A stretch of 64,000 nucleotides of DNA from positions 56,529 through 120,528 of the forward strand of contig CAKULG010000007.1 of assembly GCA_934667105.1 (NCBI GenBank). The letters are read 5' to 3'. Both the position numbers and the translations under genes were made by a program. Positions 15,910 through 24,318 of this stretch are shown here, piece after piece (position 1 is the first letter of the stretch; each line of letters opens with the position of its first letter). This stretch comes from an uncultured Clostridia bacterium (GTDB lineage Bacteria; Bacillota; Clostridia; Christensenellales; Aristaeellaceae). A model generated the notes under the pieces. It saw only the letters and a list, made by a program, of their open reading frames with translations, did not search any database and had not been told where the DNA came from.

Positions 15910-17976
15910 ATGAAAAGAATCATGGCTGTGTTTGCTGCGCTTCTTTTGCTGCTGTGCGCCGGGGCCCGGGCCGAATCCACGACCCATCAATTTTCGGAAA
16001 CCTGGATGGCCGCGTCTGCTCTGGCCCCTTCCGCCGCCTATGTGCTGGATCGTGACGGCGGCCTGTACCGCTGGGATTATTCCGATCGATCGCCTGAATT
16101 CCTTTGCACGCTGCCTGTCGCTACGGCTGATATGTTCATGAATTACGAAAAAACATATCCCGATCTGCCGGAGGAAAACAGGGCGCGGATTGATGAAACG
16201 GTCAATCTTCTTGCGGCGGACGGCGCGACCCTATACGCGATCAACAAATACGCGGGCAGAATCGGCACGGTTGACGCGGAGGGCGTACACTGGCAGACGA
16301 CGCTGGACGCGCAGTGCTTTCTGAACGACGCGGGGGAGACGCGCATGGTGAACGGCAGCGCGCTGCTGGAAAACCAGCTTTACCTTGCGCTGGATTACTG
16401 GGAGGAAGCTCCGGACGCGGAATATAACAGCCGCATTCTGCGCATCAATTTGCGCAGCGGCGAAACTCGCCTCTACGAAGCGACGGAGGCCTATCGTATT
16501 TGCGGCGAAGGCGATGGATTGCTGCTGCTTTGCGCAAACGATTCCGGCGCGTATCTGGCGCGGTTCGATCCGGCCAGCGGCCAGACTGAACGGCTGAAGC
16601 TTGCGGCCGTTGCGGGCGCGTCGCTTACCTGCGATACGGCCCACGACGCGATTTATATCGGCACGGACGAGGGAGTATACTGCTCCCGGGGCGGCGCGGA
16701 TTTTACGCTGGCGGGGGCCATGCCCGCTCAATATGCAGGAAGCCGCAGCGTGATTACCACCGACGGACGTTATGCCTTTACCGGTGATGGCATCTGGACG
16801 GTTTCGCTCTCCGGCGAAGAGACGAATGGCAATACGCTGAGCGTTTTGCTGCATTCCGACGATCCGAAGCTGAGATCGCTGTTTATGCAGGCGTACCCGG
16901 ATGCGACGCTGGATTGGCGCACGAACCTTGAAATGACCGCCGCCGACGCGGCGGAAGCGATTCGCGCGGGCGATACCGAAACCGCCGTATTCAGCGTGGA
17001 GGTGGACGGCAATTTTGAAAGCCTGATAAGCAAGGGCTTCGCCGCGCCGCTAAAAAACGCGGCGATTATCGACAGCGTGAGCCGGATGTATCCTTCCCTG
17101 GCCGCGCCGCTTAAAAACGCGGCGGGGGAGATCGTCGCCTATCCCTGGAATTTTGATATGATGAGCGCCTGGGGGGTGAACCGCACGCTGTGGAACCGCT
17201 ATTTTCCGGATAGAGCGCTGCCTGTCACCTGGTGCGATTTTTTTACCCTGATGCGGGAATTTGAGGGGATGGACGATGCGGAAGGCGATTTGTTTCTGAC
17301 GTACTGGAATTATTCGTTCATGCTGGAGCGGGTGCTGACGGCCTATATTCAGCGGGCGAACGCACGCGGCGAAGCGGTGGATTTTTCCGGCGCGGCCCTG
17401 GCCGATACCCTGCGCGAACTGAACAAGGCGCGGGCGATGCTGCAAAGCCGCGGCGTAGAATCGTATGACGAGGCGGAAATCTACTGGGATTCCGAAACGG
17501 TGGGCGACCATTCGATTTTCTATTACGGCGCGGGCACATCCACCCATTCCAGCTATCTCTGGAATGAACAAGCGCTGCCCCCCTTCACCTTTTCCCCGGA
17601 GGAAGAGCCTGTGTACGCCGGTTCTATGCGGGTGCTGATCGTCAATCCCAATGCAGAGCAGCGGGAGCTGGCCGAGGCCTTTGTCGCGCTGCTGGCCGAG
17701 CCTGCATACGGCGTGATGCGCAATTACGTTTTTCATGCGGACGCGACCGCGCCCTACAGCGAAAAGCCGTATACCGTTACGGGAGAAATGATCGCTCAAT
17801 GGCAGAAAGCAACCGGCGCGCTTGAGATCGCCATTGACGATCCGCTTCAATCCCAGGCGTTTATGACGCAGATGAATGGGCTGATTCAGCGCTACGCCGC
17901 CGGGCAGATGGATGACGGCATATTCCTTTCCGCGCTGGCGAAAACGGCCGAGCTGGTGAGAAAAGAAGCAAAATAA
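15910..17976 (+). CDS. Secreted protein: propeller-like half fused to a degenerate solute-binding domain
   Basis: A 688-residue secreted protein. The signal peptide (1-22) ends AGARAES, a signal peptidase I site. Residues about 30-300 carry repeated short blades such as AYVLDRDGGLYRWD and AIYIGTDEGVYCSRGG, like a beta-propeller. From about 310 a type 2 periplasmic-binding-protein-like part begins (LSVLLHSDDPKLRSLF, KGFAAPL, EIVAYPWNFD, WCDFFTLMREF). AAPLKNAA occurs twice with an exact 20-residue (60-base) period. The ATG at 15910 has AGGAGGAAAAA. It lies 38 bases after the PepSY-like gene, in the same operon. I infer a ligand-sensing partner of the sigma system; no known family is certain. 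Confidence 0.7.
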   Translation: MKRIMAVFAALLLLLCAGARAESTTHQFSETWMAASALAPSAAYVLDRDGGLYRWDYSDRSPEFLCTLPVATADMFMNYEKTYPDLPEENRARIDETVNLLAADGATLYAINKYAGRIGTVDAEGVHWQTTLDAQCFLNDAGETRMVNGSALLENQLYLALDYWEEAPDAEYNSRILRINLRSGETRLYEATEAYRICGEGDGLLLLCANDSGAYLARFDPASGQTERLKLAAVAGASLTCDTAHDAIYIGTDEGVYCSRGGADFTLAGAMPAQYAGSRSVITTDGRYAFTGDGIWTVSLSGEETNGNTLSVLLHSDDPKLRSLFMQAYPDATLDWRTNLEMTAADAAEAIRAGDTETAVFSVEVDGNFESLISKGFAAPLKNAAIIDSVSRMYPSLAAPLKNAAGEIVAYPWNFDMMSAWGVNRTLWNRYFPDRALPVTWCDFFTLMREFEGMDDAEGDLFLTYWNYSFMLERVLTAYIQRANARGEAVDFSGAALADTLRELNKARAMLQSRGVESYDEAEIYWDSETVGDHSIFYYGAGTSTHSSYLWNEQALPPFTFSPEEEPVYAGSMRVLIVNPNAEQRELAEAFVALLAEPAYGVMRNYVFHADATAPYSEKPYTVTGEMIAQWQKATGALEIAIDDPLQSQAFMTQMNGLIQRYAAGQMDDGIFLSALAKTAELVRKEAK

Positions 17977-18015
17977 AAGTTTTTTAAAATTACTCGCTCT
18001 CAGCCACCCCAAAAC

Positions 18016-18041
18016 GGGCGCCGCTCGACAGAACGGCGCCC
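18016..18041. terminator. Stem-loop between convergent operons
   Basis: GGGCGCCG (18016-18023) and CGGCGCCC (18034-18041) form a perfect 8-base stem with a 10-base loop. It lies between the sigma operon and dapB. The downstream T-tract is weak on both sides. Confidence 0.55.
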
Positions 18042-18057
18042 CGCGCATTATTGTCTT

Positions 18058-18816
18058 CTATTCCTGCTTTTCCGTCAACGCCCGGGCCAGATCTCGCATT
18101 TCATATTCGCCCGGCGCGCGGCCCTGGATGAAACGGGCGGCCCGCAGCGCGCCCAGGGCGAAAATGGAACGATCCTGGGCTGAATGAATCAGCTGCACAG
18201 TTTCGCCCGCGCCGTAAAAGCCCACCTCGTGCTCCCCGGCCAGGGTGCCGCCGCGCACGGCGTGCAGGCCGATTTCGGTTGGCTGGCGCTTTTCCGTGCG
18301 GGTGTGGCGGCCGTAAACGGGCTGGCTGTCCGGCTGCTTTACCGCGTCGTAGAGCATCAGGGCCGTGCCGCTGGGCGCGTCCAGCTTCTGATTGTGATGC
18401 CGTTCGATAATCTCAATATCAAAGCCCTCCAGCAGCGCGGCGGCCCGGCCCGCCAGCTCCCGCAGCACATAAATGCCCAGGCTCAGATTTGCGCTGCGGA
18501 AAATGGGGATTTCCCGCGCCGCCTCCGCAATGGCCTGCAAATCCTGAGCGTTGTATCCCGTGGCCGCCAGCACCACGGGCAGCTTCTTCTCCCGGGCGAA
18601 GGCTAGCGCGGGGCGCAGGCCCTCGGGACGGGAAAAATCCACCAGCACGTCCGCAGGCTCCGTAACCATGGAAAAGGCGGGGTAAACGGGGAAGGGAAAG
18701 CCGTCCTCCGGGCGCGCGTCCACGCCCGCCGCGATGAGGAGCTTTTTTTCATCCATCAGGGCGGTCATCTGCCGCCCCATCCGGCCGCACGCGCCGGAAA
18801 GCAGTATGCGAATCAT
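18058..18816 (-). CDS. dapB: 4-hydroxy-tetrahydrodipicolinate reductase
   Basis: A 252-residue NAD(P)H-dependent reductase in the diaminopimelate/lysine pathway. The nucleotide-binding GACGRMGRQM is at residues 8-17. The catalytic and substrate motif ERHHNQKLDAPSGTAL lies near 137-152. The start overlaps the dapA stop by ATGA, so the two are translationally coupled. Last gene of asd-dapA-dapB, supplying diaminopimelate for peptidoglycan and, in spore formers, dipicolinate. Confidence 0.97.
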   Translation of the reverse strand: MIRILLSGACGRMGRQMTALMDEKKLLIAAGVDARPEDGFPFPVYPAFSMVTEPADVLVDFSRPEGLRPALAFAREKKLPVVLAATGYNAQDLQAIAEAAREIPIFRSANLSLGIYVLRELAGRAAALLEGFDIEIIERHHNQKLDAPSGTALMLYDAVKQPDSQPVYGRHTRTEKRQPTEIGLHAVRGGTLAGEHEVGFYGAGETVQLIHSAQDRSIFALGALRAARFIQGRAPGEYEMRDLARALTEKQE

Positions 18817-19685
18817 AGCAATCCAACCTTTTGCATTTCAGATTTCAATTGTTCCAGATGCGCCCGGGAAAGCGGCACTAGAGGCAGCCGCACTTCGCCC
18901 CCGCACAGGCCCATCAGCGCCGCCGCCGCCTTTACGGGAATGGGGTTCACTTCGCAAAACAGCGCCCGGATCAGCGGCAGCAGCTGCAGATTCAGCGCCA
19001 CCGCCTCGGCCAGGGGGCAATGGGTCATTTCCCACATCAGACGGGGAATGATGTTTGCCGCCACGGAAATGACCCCCTGACCGCCCAAGGCCATCAGCGG
19101 CGCGGTCAGCTCGTCGGAGCCGGAATAAAACGCGATTTTATCGCCGCACAGGCGCATCATTTCCATGATCTGAATCATATCGCCCGAGGCTTCCTTAACG
19201 GCGACGATATTTTCTTCCTCCGCAAGGCGGGCCAGCGTGTCGGGCAGCAGATTCAGTCCTGTCCGGGAAGGCACGTTGTAGAGGATGACGGGCAGCTCCG
19301 CGGCCTGGGCCACGGCGGTGTAATGGGCGATCAGGCCTGCCTGGGTGGTTTTGTTGTAGTAGGGGGTCACGCAAAGCTGGGCGCTTGCGCCCAGGGCCCG
19401 GGCGCGCTCCGCCTTGCGGATGACGTCCCGGGTGCAGTTGCCCCCTGTGCCCACGATCACGGGCACGCGGCCGTCCGCCCGCTGAATGATAAAGGCGGCG
19501 AGCTGCTCCCATTCCTTTTCCGTCAGGGCGGGGGGCTCCGCCGTGGTGCCGCAGGCTACCAGCGCGTCCGTCCCGTTGGTCAATTGAAAATCAATCAGCC
19601 GACCCAGGGCGGGATAATCAATTTCGCCTTCGTGAAAGGGGGTAATCAGCGCCACGGCGCAGCCGGTAAAGACGGGCTTTTTCAC
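18813..19685 (-). CDS. dapA: 4-hydroxy-tetrahydrodipicolinate synthase
   Basis: A 290-residue class I aldolase that condenses pyruvate with aspartate semialdehyde. GTTAEPPALTEKEW, the YYNKTTQ segment, YNVPSRTGLNL and the Schiff-base lysine in VAVKEASGD (near residue 160) are all present. I place the start at the GTG of 19685, nine bases after AAAGGAG. A TTG six bases upstream is too close to that site. The gene begins within ten bases of the asd stop and overlaps dapB by four bases. Confidence 0.96.
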   Translation of the reverse strand: MKKPVFTGCAVALITPFHEGEIDYPALGRLIDFQLTNGTDALVACGTTAEPPALTEKEWEQLAAFIIQRADGRVPVIVGTGGNCTRDVIRKAERARALGASAQLCVTPYYNKTTQAGLIAHYTAVAQAAELPVILYNVPSRTGLNLLPDTLARLAEEENIVAVKEASGDMIQIMEMMRLCGDKIAFYSGSDELTAPLMALGGQGVISVAANIIPRLMWEMTHCPLAEAVALNLQLLPLIRALFCEVNPIPVKAAAALMGLCGGEVRLPLVPLSRAHLEQLKSEMQKVGLL

Positions 19686-19691
19686 AGGCAA

Positions 19692-20783
19692 TTACTCCTT
19701 TCGCAGGATATAGCCCTGGGCGCAGAGCAGCTCGGCGGAAAGCACGCCGCCGCCCGCCGCGCCCCGGAGGGTGTTATGAGAAAGGCAGACGAATTTGTAA
19801 TCGAAAATGCTGTCCCGGCGCAGCCGGCCGATGCACACGCCCATGCCCCGGCCCTCGTCCCGATCCAGGCGGGGCTGGGGCCGATCAGGCGCTTCGAAAT
19901 AGCGCAGGAAGGGATCGGGGGCGCTGGGCAGGCCCAACTGCTGGGGCAAGGTGCGCCAGGCGCGCCAGCGTGCCAGAATTTCTTCCTCTCCGGGCGTTTT
20001 TTCAAAGGATACGCTCACCGCCGCCAGATGCCCGTCCGATACGGGCACGCGGATGCACTGGGCGCTGACGACGGGCGTTTGGGCGGGCACGACGGCCTCG
20101 CTGTCCGGCCGCAGCGCGCCCCAGATTTTCAGCGGCTCCTGCTCGCTTTTTTCTTCCTCCCCACCGATATAGGGAATCACATTGTCCAGAATTTCGGGGA
20201 AACGATCGAAGGTTTTTCCCGCGCCGCTGATGGCCTGATAGGTGCATACGTTCACCTTTTGCAGCCCGAAATCCCGCAGGGGGGTGAGGGCGGGCACATA
20301 GCTCTGGATGGAGCAATTGGGCTTCACGGCGATAAAGCCGCGGCGCGTGCCCAGCCGCCTGCGCTGGGCGGCGATAACCTGGGCGTGCTCGGCGTTGATT
20401 TCGGGGATCAGCATAGGCACGTCCGGCAGGCCCCGGCACGCGCTGTTATTGCTCACTACGGGGGTTTCCAGGCGGGCGTAGCGCTCCTCCAGGGCGCGGG
20501 TCGCTTGTTTATCCAGGCTAACCGCGCAGAAAACGAAATCGCACAGGGAGGCGATCGCTTCTGCCTGCTCCGCGTCCAGCACGGGCATTCCCGCGATTTT
20601 TTCGGGAATGGGCCAGGAAAAGGCCCAGCGCCCCGAAACGGCCTCCGCATAGGGCATGCCCGCGCTGCGGGCGCTGGCCGCCAGGGCCGTTACCTCAAAC
20701 CAGGGATGCTCCGCCAGCAGCGTTACAAACCGCTGGCCCACCATTCCTGTTGCGCCGATAATGCCGACACGATATTTTTCCAT
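19692..20783 (-). CDS. asd: Aspartate-semialdehyde dehydrogenase, archaeal/fungal-type long form
   Basis: A 363-residue NADP-dependent enzyme reducing aspartyl phosphate to the semialdehyde, the branch point of lysine, threonine and methionine synthesis. The GATGMVGQRF nucleotide loop is at residues 10-19. The active-site cysteine lies in KPNCSIQ (near 155). Length and motifs place it with the archaeal/fungal branch rather than the classic enterobacterial Asd; this type is common in Clostridia. AAAAGGAGG precedes the ATG at 20783. No lysine riboswitch is visible in the short upstream gap. Confidence 0.95.
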   Translation of the reverse strand: MEKYRVGIIGATGMVGQRFVTLLAEHPWFEVTALAASARSAGMPYAEAVSGRWAFSWPIPEKIAGMPVLDAEQAEAIASLCDFVFCAVSLDKQATRALEERYARLETPVVSNNSACRGLPDVPMLIPEINAEHAQVIAAQRRRLGTRRGFIAVKPNCSIQSYVPALTPLRDFGLQKVNVCTYQAISGAGKTFDRFPEILDNVIPYIGGEEEKSEQEPLKIWGALRPDSEAVVPAQTPVVSAQCIRVPVSDGHLAAVSVSFEKTPGEEEILARWRAWRTLPQQLGLPSAPDPFLRYFEAPDRPQPRLDRDEGRGMGVCIGRLRRDSIFDYKFVCLSHNTLRGAAGGGVLSAELLCAQGYILRKE

Positions 20784-20852
20784 ACCTTTCCTCCTTTTAT
20801 GCGATCCTATGCGAGAAAAAACGATTTCATCCGCCGGGAGAGCGGCCGCGCC

Positions 20853-21560
20853 TTAAAAATGCACGCGCCGCCGCACTTCCTCCCGAACCGAGCGATTTCC
20901 GTTAATGAAAAACAACGCCAGCGATATGAAAAGACAGGGGGCCACCGCAAAGGGCGACCAGGAGAAGTGAACGCCGCCGTCCAGCGCCAGGGTGTGCAGG
21001 CATTCGATGGCCAGGCATTCCAGCGAGGCAAAGGCGAAAATAACCGCCAGCAGCGATACCTTGTTCAGCTTATCACACCGATACAGAATAATCGCCACGG
21101 TCGTAAGCAGCATGCCCAGGGCCAGGGCGGGCAGCACGATGGGATAAAACCAATTGCCCGTACCGCTGATGGCCTCCACCAGGCGCAGATAGGCGCTCAG
21201 GGTGGCAAAGCCGGTGGCCAGGGAAAGATAGGTGCGGTATTTTCCGGCCAGGATGGGCACCGCCGCCGTGATAAACAGCAGCGTCAGCGCGCCCATGGGA
21301 TAAACGCTCCAGGAAACGCCGCCAGTGAGCAGCAGATCAATCAGAAAGCACAGCAGGGCGGGCCCCAGCAGAAGCAGGGCGGCAAGGGTGATAAAAAATT
21401 TTTTGCCCCGGCGCAGATCCTGCTCCGGCGTGCGAATGGGATAGGGCTTGACGGCGGGGGCGGGCTGGGACTCCAGGGGATCGTGAACCGGGATGCCGCA
21501 AAGGGGGCATTTGGTTTCGCCTGCGCCCAGCTTCACGCCGCAATGCACGCAATAGGCCAT
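20853..21560 (-). CDS. Zinc-ribbon membrane protein (DUF6320-like)
   Basis: A 235-residue protein. An N-terminal zinc ribbon (CVHCGVKLGAGETKCPLCG, residues 4-22, two CxxC pairs) is followed by a proline-rich linker and about six transmembrane helices (55 to 220). It resembles the DUF6320 proteins found next to acyltransferase-like genes. The ATG at 21560 has GAGGAGG within the end of the upstream gene, whose stop is only 3 bases away, so they form an operon. The role is unknown; a membrane partner of the neighbouring acyltransferase is the simplest inference. Confidence 0.75.
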   Translation of the reverse strand: MAYCVHCGVKLGAGETKCPLCGIPVHDPLESQPAPAVKPYPIRTPEQDLRRGKKFFITLAALLLLGPALLCFLIDLLLTGGVSWSVYPMGALTLLFITAAVPILAGKYRTYLSLATGFATLSAYLRLVEAISGTGNWFYPIVLPALALGMLLTTVAIILYRCDKLNKVSLLAVIFAFASLECLAIECLHTLALDGGVHFSWSPFAVAPCLFISLALFFINGNRSVREEVRRRVHF

Positions 21561-21563
21561 GCG

Positions 21564-22841
21564 TTATTCCTCCTCATAATTGCTTTCCACTTCCACGGGG
21601 ATTCCCTGGGCCACAAGAAAGCGCAGCGTTTCCCGGGGCAGCGTGGTTTCGCGGATGTTGCTGGAAAAAACCAGCCGCAGCTCGTTGCCGTAGCTTACGG
21701 CCGCGGCGTTGCAGATGGGGGTGGGGGGTGCGCCCAGCTGGAATTCGAAGCGGCGAATCAGCTTTTCCGTTCCGGTGGGCGCTTCCTGCCGCCCCAGGTT
21801 GGTGAGGGTGGTGGTGACTAGTTGATCCCCGGCCCGGCGGAACACCTGGCTGATAACGAAATTTTTCAGCGGCAGGGGGGCCAGGCGAATGAAAATCGAT
21901 TGCTCGTCGGCCACGTTGGTGGCGATGGCGGCGCGCAGCAGGGGATCCCGCAGGCGATAGCGCATGAAATCATGCACTTCGTGAACGATCTGCTCAAAGC
22001 TGTAATCGCACAGTCGCGGATCGACGCCCGGATTGATAAAGGAGGAGAAATTTCGCAGGGTTTGAGTGGGATAAAAGGCACGCATATTCACCGGAACCGA
22101 AACCCGCACGGGCCGCCACTTTCTTTCGGGCAATTGCTTTTGCGCCTGGCAGCCCGCGAAAATCATTACCCCCGTCAGGTATTCCGTCAGCGTGACCTCC
22201 AGCCCCCGGGCCTTTGCCAGCAGCGCGTCGCAGGGGATGGATGCGGCGATTATATGCAGCGTGTGGGGGATTTCCGCCGTGGCGGGGAAATGATAGGCCC
22301 GCTCCTCCTTGCGGGATACGCGCACCCGGGGGAGGGGCATATGCGTAAAGGTATCCTGGGTTTCTGCCGGGGAGGGCGCGTCTGCGGGGTTCAGCGCACC
22401 GTGATCGAAGGCGACTTCGTGGCCCAGCAGGCGCAAATATTCCGCCGCCAGGGTTTTAATGAAAACCATTGCGCCCGTGCCGTCCGTCAGGGCATGAAAA
22501 AATTCGGCGGAAATGCGGTTGCGGTAATAGAATATCCGCATCAGATAGCCGTGATTCTGATATTTGCGAAAGGGCATGCAGGCGTGGCCCGCGTCCTCGC
22601 AAACGGAAAGGGGATAAGGAACTTCCTCCAGATAATACCAAAAAAGGCCGGAGCGCATGCGCACCTTTAGGGCGGGAAAACGGGGCAGAACCCGATCCAC
22701 CGCTCTGCGCAGCAGCGCGGGCTGCACCGGCTCGTATAATTCCGCAGACACGCGGTATGCGCTGGTCCAGCGGGAGGTGGCCACCGCAGGATAGAGCTTG
22801 GCGGCGTTATCCAGCTTGAACCATTTTTTGAACCGTGCCAA
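21564..22841 (-). CDS. Condensation/alcohol acetyltransferase-like acyltransferase
   Basis: A 425-residue protein of the chloramphenicol acetyltransferase-like superfamily that includes alcohol acetyltransferases and NRPS condensation domains. The catalytic HxxxDG motif is intact as HALTDG, near residue 116, in the right place for the N-terminal lobe. The C-terminal half keeps the LRNFSSFINPG and TNLGRQE segments typical of these bacterial proteins. It is soluble, with no signal peptide. The start is TTG at 22841 after an AAGGAAGG stretch. It pairs with the zinc-ribbon membrane gene. The acyl donor and acceptor are unknown; no NRPS or PKS genes are nearby. Confidence 0.75.
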   Translation of the reverse strand: MARFKKWFKLDNAAKLYPAVATSRWTSAYRVSAELYEPVQPALLRRAVDRVLPRFPALKVRMRSGLFWYYLEEVPYPLSVCEDAGHACMPFRKYQNHGYLMRIFYYRNRISAEFFHALTDGTGAMVFIKTLAAEYLRLLGHEVAFDHGALNPADAPSPAETQDTFTHMPLPRVRVSRKEERAYHFPATAEIPHTLHIIAASIPCDALLAKARGLEVTLTEYLTGVMIFAGCQAQKQLPERKWRPVRVSVPVNMRAFYPTQTLRNFSSFINPGVDPRLCDYSFEQIVHEVHDFMRYRLRDPLLRAAIATNVADEQSIFIRLAPLPLKNFVISQVFRRAGDQLVTTTLTNLGRQEAPTGTEKLIRRFEFQLGAPPTPICNAAAVSYGNELRLVFSSNIRETTLPRETLRFLVAQGIPVEVESNYEEE

Positions 22842-22873
22842 GGGCCTTCCTTCCTTTCTTTATGGGATATATT

Positions 22874-22902
22874 AGTATACCACAATTCGCCCATAATCAC
22901 AA
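22874..22902 (-). promoter_or_regulatory. Promoter of the acyltransferase-zinc-ribbon operon
   Basis: Minus-strand TTGTGA (22897-22902), 17 bases, TATACT (22874-22879), about 33 bases before the TTG start. Confidence 0.65.
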
Positions 22903-22993
22903 CCCGATGGGCGAAAAACAAAAAAACGGGCGTCCTCGCTTTTGCCGGCGGAGAGGCGATTCCTTACATTTCCTTTTTATTCACTCGCTTCCA

Positions 22994-23043
22994 TAAAAAA
23001 GGCGCGGGAGAACCGTTCTTGAGCCGCGCCCAAACGGTTCCCC
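22994..23043 (-). terminator. Rho-independent terminator of the asparaginase gene
   Basis: On the minus strand GGGGAACCGTT (23033-23043) pairs with AACGGTTCTCCC (23006-23017), followed a few bases on by a run of six T (22995-23000). Confidence 0.75.
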
Positions 23044-23054
23044 GCTAATAGCTA

Positions 23055-24035
23055 TTACTTCGCGCTCATTTCGCCGCAGAGAGAGGCCTGCAGGAAGGGA
23101 AGCCGCTTTTCCGTATCCCCCAGCACCCACATGAGCTTGGCCACCGCCGCTTCTGTGGTCATATCCCGAGCGGAGAAAACATGCTGGGAGAGCACATGGC
23201 GTCCCACCTCGTAGAGGGAGAAATCCGCTTTTTCATACATGCATTGGGTGGTGACCAGGGTAATCACGCCGCGCTTTGAAATTTCGTGCAGCTTATCCAC
23301 CAGGTTCCGGCGAATGTAATGCAGCCCGCCCAGGCCGAAGGCCTCGATGACCAGGCCGCGATAGCCCGCCTGGGCCACAAAATCCAGAATATCCGGGGAG
23401 GTACCGGGAATGAGCTTGAGCAGGAACACCCGGGAATCGATGTTCTCGGGGCGCTCGGGGGCGGAGGGAAGCGGCAGCGGCGGGGAGAGATGCACCCCGT
23501 CTGCGTCGATATGGCCGAAGAGGGGCGCGTTGACGCTGTGAAAAGCGTCGAAGGCGGTGGTGCGCATTTTTACCGCGCGGCTGCCCAAAATCACCTTATG
23601 ATGAAAAACGATGTATACGCCCCGCTGGGCGGCGCGCAGCACGGAAAGCGCTTCCAGAAAATTCACCGGCGCGTCGGAGAGGGGATGACCCACCGGCAGC
23701 TGGGAGCCCGTGAGCACCACGGGCTTTTCCGCCCCCAGCAGCATAAAGGAAAGGGCGGCGGCGGTGTAGGCCATGGTGTCCGTTCCATGGGTGATGAGCA
23801 CGCCGTCGTAATCCCGCAGCGCTTCACGGACGGCCTGGGCCAGAATCTTCCATTCTTCGGGCTGAATGTTGCTGGAATCCAGGGCGAACACATCCCGCCC
23901 CTCCAGCAGCGTATCCTGGGGCAGGGGCATGCGGGACAGCAGTTCCCGTGCGCCGATGCCGGGGTGCAGCCCGTTCTCCCCGGCCACGCTGGCGATGGTG
24001 CCGCCCGTGGCCAGCAGCATAAAACGTTTGTGCAT
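23055..24035 (-). CDS. L-asparaginase, type I (cytoplasmic)
   Basis: A 326-residue enzyme hydrolysing asparagine to aspartate and ammonia. The catalytic threonine is in TGGTIAS (residues 10-16) and the second triad segment in HGTDTM (83-88). No signal peptide is present, so it is the cytoplasmic low-affinity type. The ATG at 24035 is chosen because GGAGGCG lies upstream; longer readings to 24407 lack a site and are not conserved-looking. It is monocistronic and divergent from the glycerophosphodiesterase gene. Confidence 0.93.
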   Translation of the reverse strand: MHKRFMLLATGGTIASVAGENGLHPGIGARELLSRMPLPQDTLLEGRDVFALDSSNIQPEEWKILAQAVREALRDYDGVLITHGTDTMAYTAAALSFMLLGAEKPVVLTGSQLPVGHPLSDAPVNFLEALSVLRAAQRGVYIVFHHKVILGSRAVKMRTTAFDAFHSVNAPLFGHIDADGVHLSPPLPLPSAPERPENIDSRVFLLKLIPGTSPDILDFVAQAGYRGLVIEAFGLGGLHYIRRNLVDKLHEISKRGVITLVTTQCMYEKADFSLYEVGRHVLSQHVFSARDMTTEAAVAKLMWVLGDTEKRLPFLQASLCGEMSAK

Positions 24036-24149
24036 AAAAGCGCCTCCGATTTCCGCCGCTTCCGCGGCGCGCGTTCTTCCACGGCGCCATTGTATCACAA
24101 GCGCCGCAAAATAGCCACAATCTGGCCGCAAAAACCTGAATTGGCCCCG

Positions 24150-24178
24150 TTGCATTTGCGCCGCATCTGGGGTATAAT
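24150..24178 (+). promoter_or_regulatory. Promoter of the glycerophosphodiesterase-greA-lysS region
   Basis: TTGCAT (24150-24155), 17 bases, TATAAT (24173-24178): a near-consensus sigma-A promoter about 140 bases upstream of the first start codon. Confidence 0.8.
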
Positions 24179-24183
24179 ACAGG

Positions 24184-24209
24184 CAGAAAATCGCCTTGGC
24201 GGTTTTCTG
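24184..24209 (+). promoter_or_regulatory. 5'-terminal RNA stem-loop
   Basis: CAGAAAATCGCC (24184-24195) pairs with GGCGGTTTTCTG (24198-24209), with one G-U pair. It begins about 6 bases after the -10 hexamer, essentially at the transcript's 5' end. A nearly identical stem lies in the ttcA leader (44966-44991). The remaining leader to 24318 has no other clear signal. Confidence 0.6.
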
Positions 24210-24318
24210 GGCCGCTGGCGGCGGCCTATGGGCCGCCCAGTGATAGGCATGGTACGGTAGACGTCTTGGCGGAGGAAGGCTCTTTCGCCAGGAAAAAACG
24301 GGAAAAGAGGAAACAAGC

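Noticed and set aside
20784..20852. Lysine riboswitch upstream of asd
   Set aside because: The gap is only 69 bases and holds no L-box core; regulation must act elsewhere if present.
19020..21821. A 933-codon open frame on the plus strand
   Set aside because: It is antisense to dapA, asd and the zinc-ribbon gene, all clearly real. Its composition (His, Gln, Gly rich) is typical of mirror frames in GC-rich DNA.
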